Shown one piece after another: positions 14,795 to 23,318 of a stretch of DNA of 32,532 nucleotides (within the stretch, counting starts at the first letter, position 1; each line of letters begins with the position of its first letter). The DNA comes from Blastococcus atacamensis (GTDB lineage Bacteria > Actinomycetota > Actinomycetes > Mycobacteriales > Geodermatophilaceae): contig NZ_POQU01000041.1 of the NCBI RefSeq assembly GCF_002938425.1, positions 1 to 32,532 on the forward strand, written 5' to 3'. The notes beneath the pieces are model-generated. The model was not told where the DNA came from, ran no database searches, and saw only the letters and a list, made by a program, of their open reading frames with translations. The translations under genes and the position numbers were made by a program.

Positions 14795-15766
14795 TCAGGA
14801 CTCGACGCCCACGGCCTCCTTGGCAACCGCGGCGAGCGCGGTCTGGGCGGCGCTGATCACGCTGGTGCGCGCCTTGTGGGTCTCCTCGTAGCGGATGACC
14901 ACGCGGATGTCGTGCGGCTCGGTGAGCCCCTTGACGGCCTTGGCGGCATCCGTGGTGTTGAGCGAGTCGTACCCCTTGATGGGCAGCTCGTCGGCGGTCA
15001 CGTCGCCGAGCTCCTCGCGGGCCTCGCGGGCCACCTCGGCGGCGTCCTTGTTGCCCTCGCGCTGGGCGATCCGCTCGGCGCGGCGCAGCGAGGCGGCGCG
15101 GCCGACGGTGAGGGTCTCGCGGACGGCGCCGGTGAGGGCGGCGGCGCGGTCGGCCACGGAGCCGAGGCGCTCGGTGGTCTCCTCGCCGGCGTGCTGCACG
15201 GTGTCCACGGCGTTGTTCACGGTGTTGGCCAGGAAGCGCACCGGGGCGTTGACCGCGCGAGCCGCCGCACCGGCGACGCGCTGGACCGGGGTCGGCACCA
15301 GGGCGGCGGGGCCACCGAGGGCCTCCTCGGCCAGAACCACGGTCAGCCACTCGACGGTCGCCTTGTGGGCGTCGATCAGCTTCTCGGCCAGACGCTGGGT
15401 CTTGGTCTCACCGGCGGCCTGCGCCAGGACCTTGACGTAGGTGGCGCGGTCGAGCAGCTGGTGCTCGAGCTGGAGGTCGGTCAGCAGGGCCTCCTCCAGC
15501 GGAGCGGCCTGCTCGAAGGTGGCCTTGAGGACGGCGGAGAGCCGGCCGATGGCCGGGGTCACGACGTCCGGGACGCCACCGAGGGTGCGCAACTGCTCGG
15601 TGATCTCGATCGAGCGTGCCGCGGCGTTGTCGGCGTTCTGCGTGAGCTCGCGACGGACGGCGTCGGTGCGAGCCTGGGTGATCCGCGTCCGTGCGACCTG
15701 CTCCTCGGTCTGCGTGAGCAGGACGAGGGCGCGCAGCTGGTTGATGATCTTGGTGTTGTCGGTCAT
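14795..15766 (-). CDS. Ferritin-like four-helix domain protein
   Basis: A 323-residue almost all-helical protein. Residues about 1-150 resemble a ferritin-like four-helix domain (TRITQARTDAVRRELTQNAD, then the acidic EEALLTDLQLEHQLLDRA). A middle section of amphipathic helices (about 150-260) follows. The last 65 residues, with ELPIKGYDSLNTTDAAKAVK, LTEPHDIRVVIRYEETHKAR, recall the LPI-x-YD-x-L...YE-x-x-H-x-x-R module found at the end of several actinobacterial envelope or stress proteins. Function unknown; metal ligands are not obvious. ATG 15766 was chosen over an upstream in-frame start because coding character begins there. Monocistronic, with a hairpin downstream. Confidence 0.75.
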   Translation of the reverse strand: MTDNTKIINQLRALVLLTQTEEQVARTRITQARTDAVRRELTQNADNAAARSIEITEQLRTLGGVPDVVTPAIGRLSAVLKATFEQAAPLEEALLTDLQLEHQLLDRATYVKVLAQAAGETKTQRLAEKLIDAHKATVEWLTVVLAEEALGGPAALVPTPVQRVAGAAARAVNAPVRFLANTVNNAVDTVQHAGEETTERLGSVADRAAALTGAVRETLTVGRAASLRRAERIAQREGNKDAAEVAREAREELGDVTADELPIKGYDSLNTTDAAKAVKGLTEPHDIRVVIRYEETHKARTSVISAAQTALAAVAKEAVGVES

Positions 15767-15891
15767 GACGAAGAACAGCTCCAGAGATTGGGGATGACCT
15801 GACGGTCTTCTCCATGCCCCGGAACCCGCGAGTGCTAACTCCTGCAAGCAGATTGCTAGCAGTGAGCCTCGTCACCGAGCGGGGGAATGCG

Positions 15892-15924
15892 CGAGGGCGC
15901 CACCCCGGAGGAGTGGCGCCCTCG
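15892..15924. terminator. Hairpin terminator after zinc-ribbon gene
   Basis: A perfect 12-bp stem (15892-15903 with 15913-15924) with a 9-nt loop, starting 11 nt past the stop of the minus-strand zinc-ribbon gene. No T-run. Confidence 0.65.
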
Positions 15925-15935
15925 GGCGGCGGGGC

Positions 15936-16154
15936 TCAGCCGGCGGACGCCGACATCCGGGCCGGGACCACCGGGCGCCGCGGGGCGACCTCGAAGCGCA
16001 GGACCGGCTGGGTCATGTCGTCGGTCGTCTCGAAGGAGGGGCGCGGCGCCAACCGCACGCGACGGGGCGGCAGGGGCGACGGGGGCATGAGCTTGCCGCA
16101 GCCGATGCAGTAGCGGCCGCGCTGATGCTCGGCTCCGCAGTGCGCACAGTTCAT
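15936..16154 (-). CDS. Small zinc-ribbon protein
   Basis: A 72-residue protein. The N-terminal 20 residues form a zinc ribbon: CAHC (3-6) and CIGC (16-19). The rest is Pro/Arg-rich and probably disordered. Such single-ribbon proteins may act as adaptors; no specific role can be assigned. ATG 16154 follows an excellent GGAGGAGG ribosome site. The 139-nt upstream gap has an AT-rich patch (about 16250-16290) with TACGGT and CATAAC on the minus strand that could hold the promoter, but nothing clear enough to call. Confidence 0.8.
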   Translation of the reverse strand: MNCAHCGAEHQRGRYCIGCGKLMPPSPLPPRRVRLAPRPSFETTDDMTQPVLRFEVAPRRPVVPARMSASAG

Positions 16155-16293
16155 GTCGACCTCCTCCGCACGCCCCGGGGCGGGGCGGACGAGGAGACCC
16201 TCGCAGCTCCGCGGCGCCGGCGGCAGACCGTCCTGGCTGGAGTGACGAGCCGTTATGCGACCGTAATGGAACCATATAGTCTCGATTGAGTGC

Positions 16294-17085
16294 TCACCGG
16301 CCGGCCCATCGGGGCGGGCGCTTCTCGAGGCGGGCGGCGATGCCCTCCTTGCGGTCCTCGCTGAGATAGGGGTTCGGCCCGACGTCGAGCCGCAGCCCCT
16401 GCCAGAGCGGCAGCTCCAGTGCCTTGACCGCGGTCTCCTTCATCCGCCGCACGGAGACGGGCGCGTTCGCGGCGATCCGGTCAGCGAGCTCCAGGGCGGT
16501 CGCCAACACGGCGTCGGGCTCGACCAGCCGGTTGACCAGCCCCCACCGCTGCGCCTCCTCGACGGTCAGCCGATCACCGGTGAAGAGCGCTTCGAGCGCG
16601 ATTCCCATCGGGATGCGCTTCGGCAGCACGACGGAGCCGAAGTTGGCCCCCATGCCGATCGCGGCCTCGGGCAGCGCGAAGTGCACCGCGGGCGAGGCCA
16701 CCCGGAGGTCGCAGGCCAGCGCCAGCTCGAACCCGCCGGCCACCGCCGGGCCGTTGAGCGCCGCGATCACCGGGACCGGGACCTCGGTGACCACCTCGAA
16801 CACCGCCCGGACGGGCCGGTCCATGGGCGGCCGGAACCGCTCCCCCCGCTCGTCGGCGGCGCGGATCTCCTTGAGGTCGAACCCGGCACAGAACGCCGGC
16901 CCGGTACCGGTGACCACCACCGCGCGGACACCGTCCTCGGGCACCCGCAGCAGCTCCTCCACCAGGTCGGCCTGCAGCTCGGTGGAGAGCGCGTTGCGGC
17001 GGTCGGGCCGGTCCAGCGTGAGCACCCTGACGTGCTCCCGATCCTCGACCCCCAAGCCCGAATCGTGCCGTCGCGCGTTCTCCAT
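16294..17085 (-). CDS. Enoyl-CoA hydratase/isomerase family protein
   Basis: A 263-residue crotonase-fold protein. The oxyanion-hole segments are AFCAGFDLKEI and NGPAVAGGFELALACD. The two catalytic glutamates of classical enoyl-CoA hydratases are both present, in GGFELA and in LPEAAIGMGANFG. WGLVNRLVEP and the C-terminal EDRKEGIAARLEKRPPRW complete the family pattern. It probably hydrates a 2-enoyl-CoA in fatty or aromatic acid breakdown, but the crotonase family is catalytically diverse. ATG 17085 has GGGAAGGG upstream; 39 more open codons before it are low-complexity. Single gene. Confidence 0.9.
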   Translation of the reverse strand: MENARRHDSGLGVEDREHVRVLTLDRPDRRNALSTELQADLVEELLRVPEDGVRAVVVTGTGPAFCAGFDLKEIRAADERGERFRPPMDRPVRAVFEVVTEVPVPVIAALNGPAVAGGFELALACDLRVASPAVHFALPEAAIGMGANFGSVVLPKRIPMGIALEALFTGDRLTVEEAQRWGLVNRLVEPDAVLATALELADRIAANAPVSVRRMKETAVKALELPLWQGLRLDVGPNPYLSEDRKEGIAARLEKRPPRWAGR

Positions 17086-17096
17086 GCCGAGCACCC

Positions 17097-17124
17097 TTCC
17101 CCGGTCGCCGCCGGGGAGGCAAAC
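17097..17124 (-). promoter_or_regulatory. Candidate sigma-B/SigF-type promoter
   Basis: Minus strand: GTTT (17124-17121), an 18-nt spacer, GGGGAA (17102-17097), then 11 nt to the ATG of the enoyl-CoA hydratase. The GGGGAAGGG also serves as ribosome site, so the two readings compete. Confidence 0.3.
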
Positions 17125-17272
17125 CGGTGCGGGCGCGGCCCATCGGCAGGACTGCCCGGGGCCGGAACCGGCCGGCGGCAGGAGAGCTGTGATCCGCGCC
17201 AACGATCAAGCTCTCCCGTCACATCCGCCCCACCCGTCGGGGATCATGGGCGGACCAGTCCGTCCGACCCGG

Positions 17273-17278
17273 TAGACA
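17273..17278 (+). promoter_or_regulatory. -10 element for leaderless helicase transcript
   Basis: TAGACA lies exactly 6 nt before the ATG at 17285, with no good ribosome site. It differs from TANNNT only in the last base. Confidence 0.35.
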
Positions 17279-17284
17279 GGTGAC

Positions 17285-20200
17285 ATGGAGAGCACTGCCG
17301 ACACTCCGCGCGGCGACGTCGTCGCGCCGGCGCCGACGGTCTCCATCGAGCTCACCTCCACCCCGGTCCTGAGCTACGCGCTGGCGCACAACCGCATCCC
17401 CGTCGTCTCCCGGCTGGCGCTGACCGGGCAGTCCTCCCTGCGCGGCGTCACGCTCCGCCTGTCCGTGCGCGACGCCGAGGGCCCGATCGCGCAGACGGTC
17501 GAGCTCCTGGCCGACATCGACGCCGGGCGCACCACCGTGCTCACCGACCTCGGCCTGGTCATGGACCCGGCGGCGATGCTGCACGTCGAGGAACAGCGCC
17601 CGGGCGTCGTCGACGTCGAGGCCTGGCTCGACGACACCCTCGTCGGCGAGGCCACCGCGCCGGTGCAGGTGCTCGCCGCCAACCAGTGGCTGGCCACTCC
17701 CCTGCCGCTGGCGCTGGAGATGCTCGCCGCGCACGTCATGCCCAACCACCCGGCCGTCACCGGGCTGGTCGCCGAGGCCTCAGCGCTGCTCGAGGAGCGG
17801 ACCGGCAGCGGCGCGATGGTCGGCTACGCCGCCACCTCCGAGCGCGTGGACGAGGTGGTCCAGGCCCTGGCCGCCGCCCTGCAGCGCCGCGGGATCCGGC
17901 ACTCCGAGCCCCCGGCCAGCTGGGCCGACCTCGGCCAGCAGGTCCGCTCCCCCGGCGACGTCCTCACCTGGCGGGTGGGCACCCCGCTGGACACCGTCGT
18001 CGTCCTCGCCGCGGCGTGCGAGCAGGCCGGCATCCGTCCGCTGCTGTGGCTGGCCGACGGTCACGCGTTCCTGGGGTACTGGCGGGAGGAGCGGAGCTCG
18101 GAGAGCGCCGCGACCACCGACGCCTCGGCGCTGGTGAACCTGGTCGACCTCGGCCTCGTCGGCCTCGTCGAGACCACGCTCCTGACGAGCTCGGCGGAAC
18201 CGGTCGCCGACCTGCACACCCCCGCCTACCAGGGGTGGCTCACCGGCGAGCTCGACCGCATCGTCGGCGTCGCCGACGTGCACCGCGCCCGCCGGGACGG
18301 CATCGTGCCGCTGCCGGCCCGCGCGCGGACGCCCGAGGGCATCCTGCAGGTGGTCGAGTACCGGCCGGCCGAGCACAGCATCGCCGCGTTCCCGACAGGG
18401 ACGACGGCCCAGCCCGGCACCCGCCCCGAGGCGCCGGCGCGGGTCCAGCAGTGGAAGAACGCGCTGCTGGACCTCAGCCTGCGCAACCGGCTGATCAACT
18501 ACAGCGAGCGCTCCGGCCTGCACCTGACGCTGCCGCCGACCGCGCTGCCGATCCTCGACAACCTGGTGCAGGACGGCACGCCGGTCACGCTGCTGCCCGG
18601 CGACCAGCTGGCCGCGGTCCAGAAGGAGCGCGGGCTCACCGCCGCCGCGGACCTGCCGCCCGACCAGCTCACCGACCTCCTGGTCGAGCGGCGCGAGGTG
18701 CACGCCGACGTCACCTCCGGCGGCTACCTGCCCCGGCTGCGCAACCTCGCCTACCGCGCGAAGACGGTGCAGGAGGAGACCGGCGCGAACAACCTGTACC
18801 TGGCGCTGGGCTCGCTGGTGTGGGAGCTCGACGGCCGGCCGCTGCGCTCGCCACTGGTACTGGTGCCCGTCGTCCTCACCCCGGTCGGGCGCACCGGCTC
18901 CTACCGGCTGGCGCTGGACGAGTCCGGCTCCAGCACCCCGAACTACTGCCTGTTGGAGAAGCTCCGCCAGGTGCACGGGCTGGTCGTCCCGACCCTGGCG
19001 GAGTCGGCCGAGAGCACGGTGGACGTCGAGGGCGCCCTGGAGGCGCTGCGCGTCGGGCTGGTCGGCCACGGCCTGCCCTACCGGGTGGAGGCCACGGCGG
19101 ACCTGGCGATCCTGCAGTTCGCCAAGTTCCGGCTCTGGAAGGACCTCGACGAGCACTGGGCCGACTTCGCCCAGAACCCGCTGGTGCACCACCTCGTGCA
19201 CGAGCCCACCGAGCCCTTCGTCGACCCCGCCCGCGACACCGGCGCCTACGTCGACCTCGACTCCGTGGGCGCCGAGCTGCCCGTGCCCGCCGACGCCTCC
19301 CAGCTGCGGGCGATCGCCGAGGCAGGTGCCGGACGCACGTTCGTGCTGGAGGGCCCGCCCGGCACCGGCAAGTCCCAGACCATCACCAACGTGCTGACCC
19401 GGGCGATCGCCGACGGCAAGCGGGTGCTGTTCGTCGCCGAGAAGCGCGCGGCGCTCGACGTCGTCGCCCGCCGACTGGACGCGGTCGGCATGGGCATGTT
19501 CGCCCTCGACCTGCACGACAAGGGCAGCCGCGCCTCGATGGTGCGCGCCCAGATCCGGCTGGCGATGGAGCACGCGATCGCCGTCGACTCCCAGGGCCTG
19601 GCCGCGGAGTCGGAGACCCTGCGGTCGACCCGCCGCCAGCTGGCCCGCTACGCCGACCGGCTGCACGAGGAGAACGCCGTCGGGCTGTCGCTGTACTCGG
19701 CGCGCACCGCCGAGCTGGCGGCCGGCACCGACGTCGAACCGCTGCCCATGCCGCTGCCGTTCGTCGCCAACGCGCCCACCGAGGTGCTGACGGCGGTGCG
19801 CCGGGCCCTGGCGCTGCTGCCCGACATCGCCGACCTCACCCGCCCCTCGCCCCGGCACCCGTGGGCGTTCGTCGACTCCCCCGAGGTCGACCTGCCCGCG
19901 GCCCGCGAGGCCACGAACGCGGTGGACGCGGCGCTGCGCGAGGTCGCCGGCATCGCCGAGCTCGGCGGCGTGATGCGGCACGCGCGCACCCCCGAGGACC
20001 TCGACGCGCTCTCCCACCTGCTGTCCGGGCCGCCGGTCGGCATCGGCGTCCTCGACGAGACGTTCAGCAGCCGCTGGACCACCGCGACCGGCGCGATCCT
20101 GGGCGAGGTCGCGGCGTTCACCGCGTTCCGCCACCCCGGGCTCGACGTCGCCACCCCCGAGGTGCTGGCGCTGCCGCTGGCCGACATCTACGTCCGCGCC

Positions 20201-23200
20201 CAGACGGCGGCGGCGTCGAGCTGGTGGGGCCGGCGGAAGCGGCTGACGGCGGTCCGCGACGAGATCGGGTCCTGCCTGCGGCCAGGTGCCAAGGTGCGCC
20301 CCAAGGACGTCCCGCTGCTGGTGGAGAACCTCTGGCGGGTGCAGACGGCGGTGCAGGGCATCGTCGCCCGCGTCGACTCGGTGCCCGGCCTCGCCGCACC
20401 CGCGGGCTGGAACCCCTTCACCGACCCCGGCCTGCTGGAGCGCGAGGTCAGCTGGCTGCGCCGTGCCGGCATCGCCGTCGACGGCCGGTCGGCCTTCCAC
20501 GTCGCCCTGCGCAAGCTGATCGTCGCCGGCATGCCGTCCACCCCGTCGGCCGCCGCCGCGGTGGCCCGCCTGCGCGACGCCGTCGTCGACCTGCTGGAGC
20601 TGTGCGGCAGCTCCGCGGACCAGCTCGCGACCTGGGCCGGGGACGACGGCTTCGCGCTGCGCTGGTCGATGACCCGCCCCGAGCGCGGCGTGATCACACC
20701 GCCCGGGTCCGGCGGGGAGGGCACCGTGCTCATGTCGCTGCGCCGGTGGGTCTCCTTCCTCGACACCCTGGAGCCGCTGCGCTACGCGGGGCTGTTCGAC
20801 GCCCGCCGGCTGCTGGTCACCGGTGAGATCGCCGCCGACGACGCCGTCCGCGCCCTCGACCGCGGCCTGGCCATCGCCTCGGTCGCCGAGCGGCTGGACG
20901 CCACCGGGCTGGACACCTTCGACGCCGAGGCGCACGAGCGGGCGATCGACCGGTTCACCGCGGCGTCCCACGCGGTGCGCGAGCACCTCACCGCTGCCCT
21001 GCCCGCGTCGGTACTCCGCTCCCGCCCCTTCGACGCCACCATGGGCACCGGCCAGGTCGGCGCCCTGCAGCGCGAGCTGGCCAAGCAGCGGCGCGGCCTG
21101 GGCGTGCGGCAGCTGCTCGCCCGCTACGGCGAGCTGATCACCGCCGTCATGCCGTGCGTGCTCGTGTCACCGGACTCGGTGGCCCGGTTCTTCCCGGCCG
21201 CCGCCGGCCAGTTCGACCTGGTGGTCTTCGACGAGGCCAGCCAGATCCGGGTGGCCGACGCCGTGGGTGCACTGGGCCGGGCCCGCGCCGCGGTGGTGGT
21301 CGGTGACTCCAAGCAGATGCCGCCGACGTCCTTCCTGGAGCCGACGACGACGTCCGCCGACGACTCGGTCGAGGTGGAGACCGCGGTCGAGGACGAGGAG
21401 TCGATCCTCAGCGAGTGCGTGCAGGCGCGGGTGCCGCGGCACTGGCTGTCGTGGCACTACCGCAGCCAGGACGAGTCGCTGATCGCCTTCTCCAACGCCC
21501 AGTACTACGAGAACCGGCTCTCCTCATTCCCGGCGCCCACCCACGGCCGGGCCTCGTCGGAGCCCGACGGTCGCGGCGTCTCGCTGGTCCGGGTTCCCGG
21601 CACCTTCCACCGTTCCGGGGCCGGCCGGCTGCTGCGCACCAACCCGGTCGAGGCCAAGGCGATCGTCGCGGAGATCCGCCGCCGGTTCGACGCGCTGCCC
21701 AAGTGGGACGGCATGACCGGGGTGCCCTCGATCGGCGTCGTCACCTTCAACGCCCAGCAGCGCTCCTACATCGAGGCGCTGCTGCGCGACGCCGACGACG
21801 ACCGCCTGGCCGCGGCGCTGGACCGCTCCGACGGCGAGGGCCTGTTCGTCAAGAACCTGGAGAACGTCCAGGGCGACGAGCGGGACGTCATCTTCTTCTC
21901 CACCGGCTTCTCCCCCGACGCCTCGGGCAACCTGCCGCTGAACTTCGGCCCGCTGAACCGGATGGGCGGTGAGCGCCGGCTCAACGTCGCGATCACCCGC
22001 GCCCGCCGCCAGGTGGTCGTCTTCTCCTCCTTCGACCCCGAGCAGCTGCGGGCCGAGGAGACGTCGTCGGTGGGCATCAAGCACCTGCGCGCCTACCTCG
22101 ACATGGCCGACCGGGGCACCGACGTGCTGCCGCGGTCGGCCCGGTCCGCCGCGGTCGTCGACCGGCACCGGGAGCAGATCGCGGCCGAACTACGGGGGCG
22201 TGGCCTGGTGGTGCGCACCGACGTCGGGCTCTCGGAGTTCCGGGTCGACCTGTCGGTCTCCCGGCCCGCAGATCCCGAGACGCCGCTGATGGCGGTGCTG
22301 CTCGACGGCCCCGCGTGGGCGCGCCGCGGCACCGTCGGCGACCGGGACGCCGTCCCCGTCGAGGTGCTCGGCGGGATGCTGCGCTGGCCGGTGGTCGAGC
22401 GCGTGTGGCTACCGACCTGGCTGGCCGACGCCTCCTCCGTGGTCGACCGGCTGGCGGCGGCCGTGGACGCCGCCCCGGTGGTCGCACGACCGGTGGCCGA
22501 GCCGGTGCAGCTGCCGACCGCCGCGGTCGAGTCGTTCAAGGGCGTGGCGGCGCTGCGCTCGGCGGTGACGGCGTCGGTGGCGGTGCCGGCCACTCCCCCG
22601 GCCCGTCCGGCAGCTCGGCCGGCCGCGCCGCGCACCCCCGCGAAGCCGGCCGCGCTGGAGGGCGAGACGCCCTTCGTGCCGTGGATCCCCAAGGCGGCCG
22701 GTGAGAAGACCGTGCTCGACGAGCTGCCCGCGTCGAAGCCGGCGCGCGCGGTGCGCCGGGTGCTGCAGGCCGGCGTCAGGGCCGAGGGGCCGATCCACGT
22801 CGACCGGCTGGCCAAGCTGACCGTCGGGGCGTTCGGGCTCAACCGGGTCACCGAGTCGCGCAAGCAGACGCTGCTCTCACTGCTGCCGCCGTCGGCCGTG
22901 GACGGCGACTACCTGTGGCCCGAGGGCATCGACCGGGCCTCCTGGTCCGGGTTCCGCCGCCAGGTGTCCAGCACGGACCGGCCGATCGACCACGTGGCAC
23001 CGGAGGAGATCGCGAATGCGATGGTGGCGCTGTGCCGGGCCGCGGCGGGCATGCGCCGCGACGAGCTGCTGACGGCGACCGCCTCGGTGTTCGGCTACAA
23101 GCGGCGGGCGGCGTCGGTGACCCCGGTGCTCGAGAAGGCGCTGGCGTCCGCCCTGGACTGCGGACGGCTCACCGAACAGGGCTCGGGTCTGCTGACGGCC

Positions 23201-23203
23201 TGA
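17285..23203 (+). CDS. Giant DUF4011-SF1 helicase-Vsr-like nuclease-DUF3320 protein (Hhe-like)
   Basis: A 1972-residue multidomain protein. Domains in order: an N-terminal beta-rich region (1-370); DUF4011 starting at WKNALLDLSLRNRLINYS (about 390-600); and an SF1 helicase split by a long helical insertion. Helicase motifs: Walker A GPPGTGKS (690-697), DEAS box (1316-1319), motif III GDSKQMPP (1340-1347), motif IV WHYRSQ (1390-1395), VQGDERD (1528-1534) and LNVAITRAR (1566-1573). A Vsr/MTES_1575-type nuclease fold follows (about 1620-1745; D1655 in FRVDL, D1674 in LLDG), then a Pro/Ala linker and DUF3320 (about 1800-1960; EGPIH 1834-1838). The DUF4011-helicase-Vsr order is that of the single-gene Hhe anti-phage system. 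It acts on nucleic acid; a defence role here is inference, as neighbours are housekeeping genes. Monocistronic, probably leaderless. Confidence 0.9.
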   Translation: MESTADTPRGDVVAPAPTVSIELTSTPVLSYALAHNRIPVVSRLALTGQSSLRGVTLRLSVRDAEGPIAQTVELLADIDAGRTTVLTDLGLVMDPAAMLHVEEQRPGVVDVEAWLDDTLVGEATAPVQVLAANQWLATPLPLALEMLAAHVMPNHPAVTGLVAEASALLEERTGSGAMVGYAATSERVDEVVQALAAALQRRGIRHSEPPASWADLGQQVRSPGDVLTWRVGTPLDTVVVLAAACEQAGIRPLLWLADGHAFLGYWREERSSESAATTDASALVNLVDLGLVGLVETTLLTSSAEPVADLHTPAYQGWLTGELDRIVGVADVHRARRDGIVPLPARARTPEGILQVVEYRPAEHSIAAFPTGTTAQPGTRPEAPARVQQWKNALLDLSLRNRLINYSERSGLHLTLPPTALPILDNLVQDGTPVTLLPGDQLAAVQKERGLTAAADLPPDQLTDLLVERREVHADVTSGGYLPRLRNLAYRAKTVQEETGANNLYLALGSLVWELDGRPLRSPLVLVPVVLTPVGRTGSYRLALDESGSSTPNYCLLEKLRQVHGLVVPTLAESAESTVDVEGALEALRVGLVGHGLPYRVEATADLAILQFAKFRLWKDLDEHWADFAQNPLVHHLVHEPTEPFVDPARDTGAYVDLDSVGAELPVPADASQLRAIAEAGAGRTFVLEGPPGTGKSQTITNVLTRAIADGKRVLFVAEKRAALDVVARRLDAVGMGMFALDLHDKGSRASMVRAQIRLAMEHAIAVDSQGLAAESETLRSTRRQLARYADRLHEENAVGLSLYSARTAELAAGTDVEPLPMPLPFVANAPTEVLTAVRRALALLPDIADLTRPSPRHPWAFVDSPEVDLPAAREATNAVDAALREVAGIAELGGVMRHARTPEDLDALSHLLSGPPVGIGVLDETFSSRWTTATGAILGEVAAFTAFRHPGLDVATPEVLALPLADIYVRAQTAAASSWWGRRKRLTAVRDEIGSCLRPGAKVRPKDVPLLVENLWRVQTAVQGIVARVDSVPGLAAPAGWNPFTDPGLLEREVSWLRRAGIAVDGRSAFHVALRKLIVAGMPSTPSAAAAVARLRDAVVDLLELCGSSADQLATWAGDDGFALRWSMTRPERGVITPPGSGGEGTVLMSLRRWVSFLDTLEPLRYAGLFDARRLLVTGEIAADDAVRALDRGLAIASVAERLDATGLDTFDAEAHERAIDRFTAASHAVREHLTAALPASVLRSRPFDATMGTGQVGALQRELAKQRRGLGVRQLLARYGELITAVMPCVLVSPDSVARFFPAAAGQFDLVVFDEASQIRVADAVGALGRARAAVVVGDSKQMPPTSFLEPTTTSADDSVEVETAVEDEESILSECVQARVPRHWLSWHYRSQDESLIAFSNAQYYENRLSSFPAPTHGRASSEPDGRGVSLVRVPGTFHRSGAGRLLRTNPVEAKAIVAEIRRRFDALPKWDGMTGVPSIGVVTFNAQQRSYIEALLRDADDDRLAAALDRSDGEGLFVKNLENVQGDERDVIFFSTGFSPDASGNLPLNFGPLNRMGGERRLNVAITRARRQVVVFSSFDPEQLRAEETSSVGIKHLRAYLDMADRGTDVLPRSARSAAVVDRHREQIAAELRGRGLVVRTDVGLSEFRVDLSVSRPADPETPLMAVLLDGPAWARRGTVGDRDAVPVEVLGGMLRWPVVERVWLPTWLADASSVVDRLAAAVDAAPVVARPVAEPVQLPTAAVESFKGVAALRSAVTASVAVPATPPARPAARPAAPRTPAKPAALEGETPFVPWIPKAAGEKTVLDELPASKPARAVRRVLQAGVRAEGPIHVDRLAKLTVGAFGLNRVTESRKQTLLSLLPPSAVDGDYLWPEGIDRASWSGFRRQVSSTDRPIDHVAPEEIANAMVALCRAAAGMRRDELLTATASVFGYKRRAASVTPVLEKALASALDCGRLTEQGSGLLTA

Positions 23204-23318
23204 CGCGCCGCTTCAGCTTCTTCGCACATCGGTCGATCAGAACCATGACGACCTCGTCTACCTCGGGAGCGGAAACACAGTGCGCATCAGTTGCCGATCA
23301 GCGGTGCCTGCCACGGGC

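Noticed and set aside
15825-15840. TTAGCACTC on the minus strand upstream of the ferritin-like gene, resembling half of a CIRCE (HrcA) operator
   Set aside because: The opposite half, expected 9 nt away, matches at only about 3 of 9 positions, and the gene is not a chaperone. A single half-site is not enough.
16250-16282. Imperfect palindrome CCGTTATGCG/ACCGTAATGG in the AT-rich patch upstream of the zinc-ribbon gene
   Set aside because: Only 7 of 10 positions pair and there is no neighbouring regulator. It may just be promoter DNA.
17780-20986. Long open frames on the minus strand and other plus frames across the helicase gene
   Set aside because: In very GC-rich DNA the antisense and shifted frames of a long gene stay open. 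Their translations are low-complexity (Arg/Ala/Gly/Pro) with no domain motifs.
17285-23203. Reading the helicase as part of a mobile defence island
   Set aside because: No integrase, transposase, tRNA, flanking repeat, other defence gene or clear composition change is visible around it.
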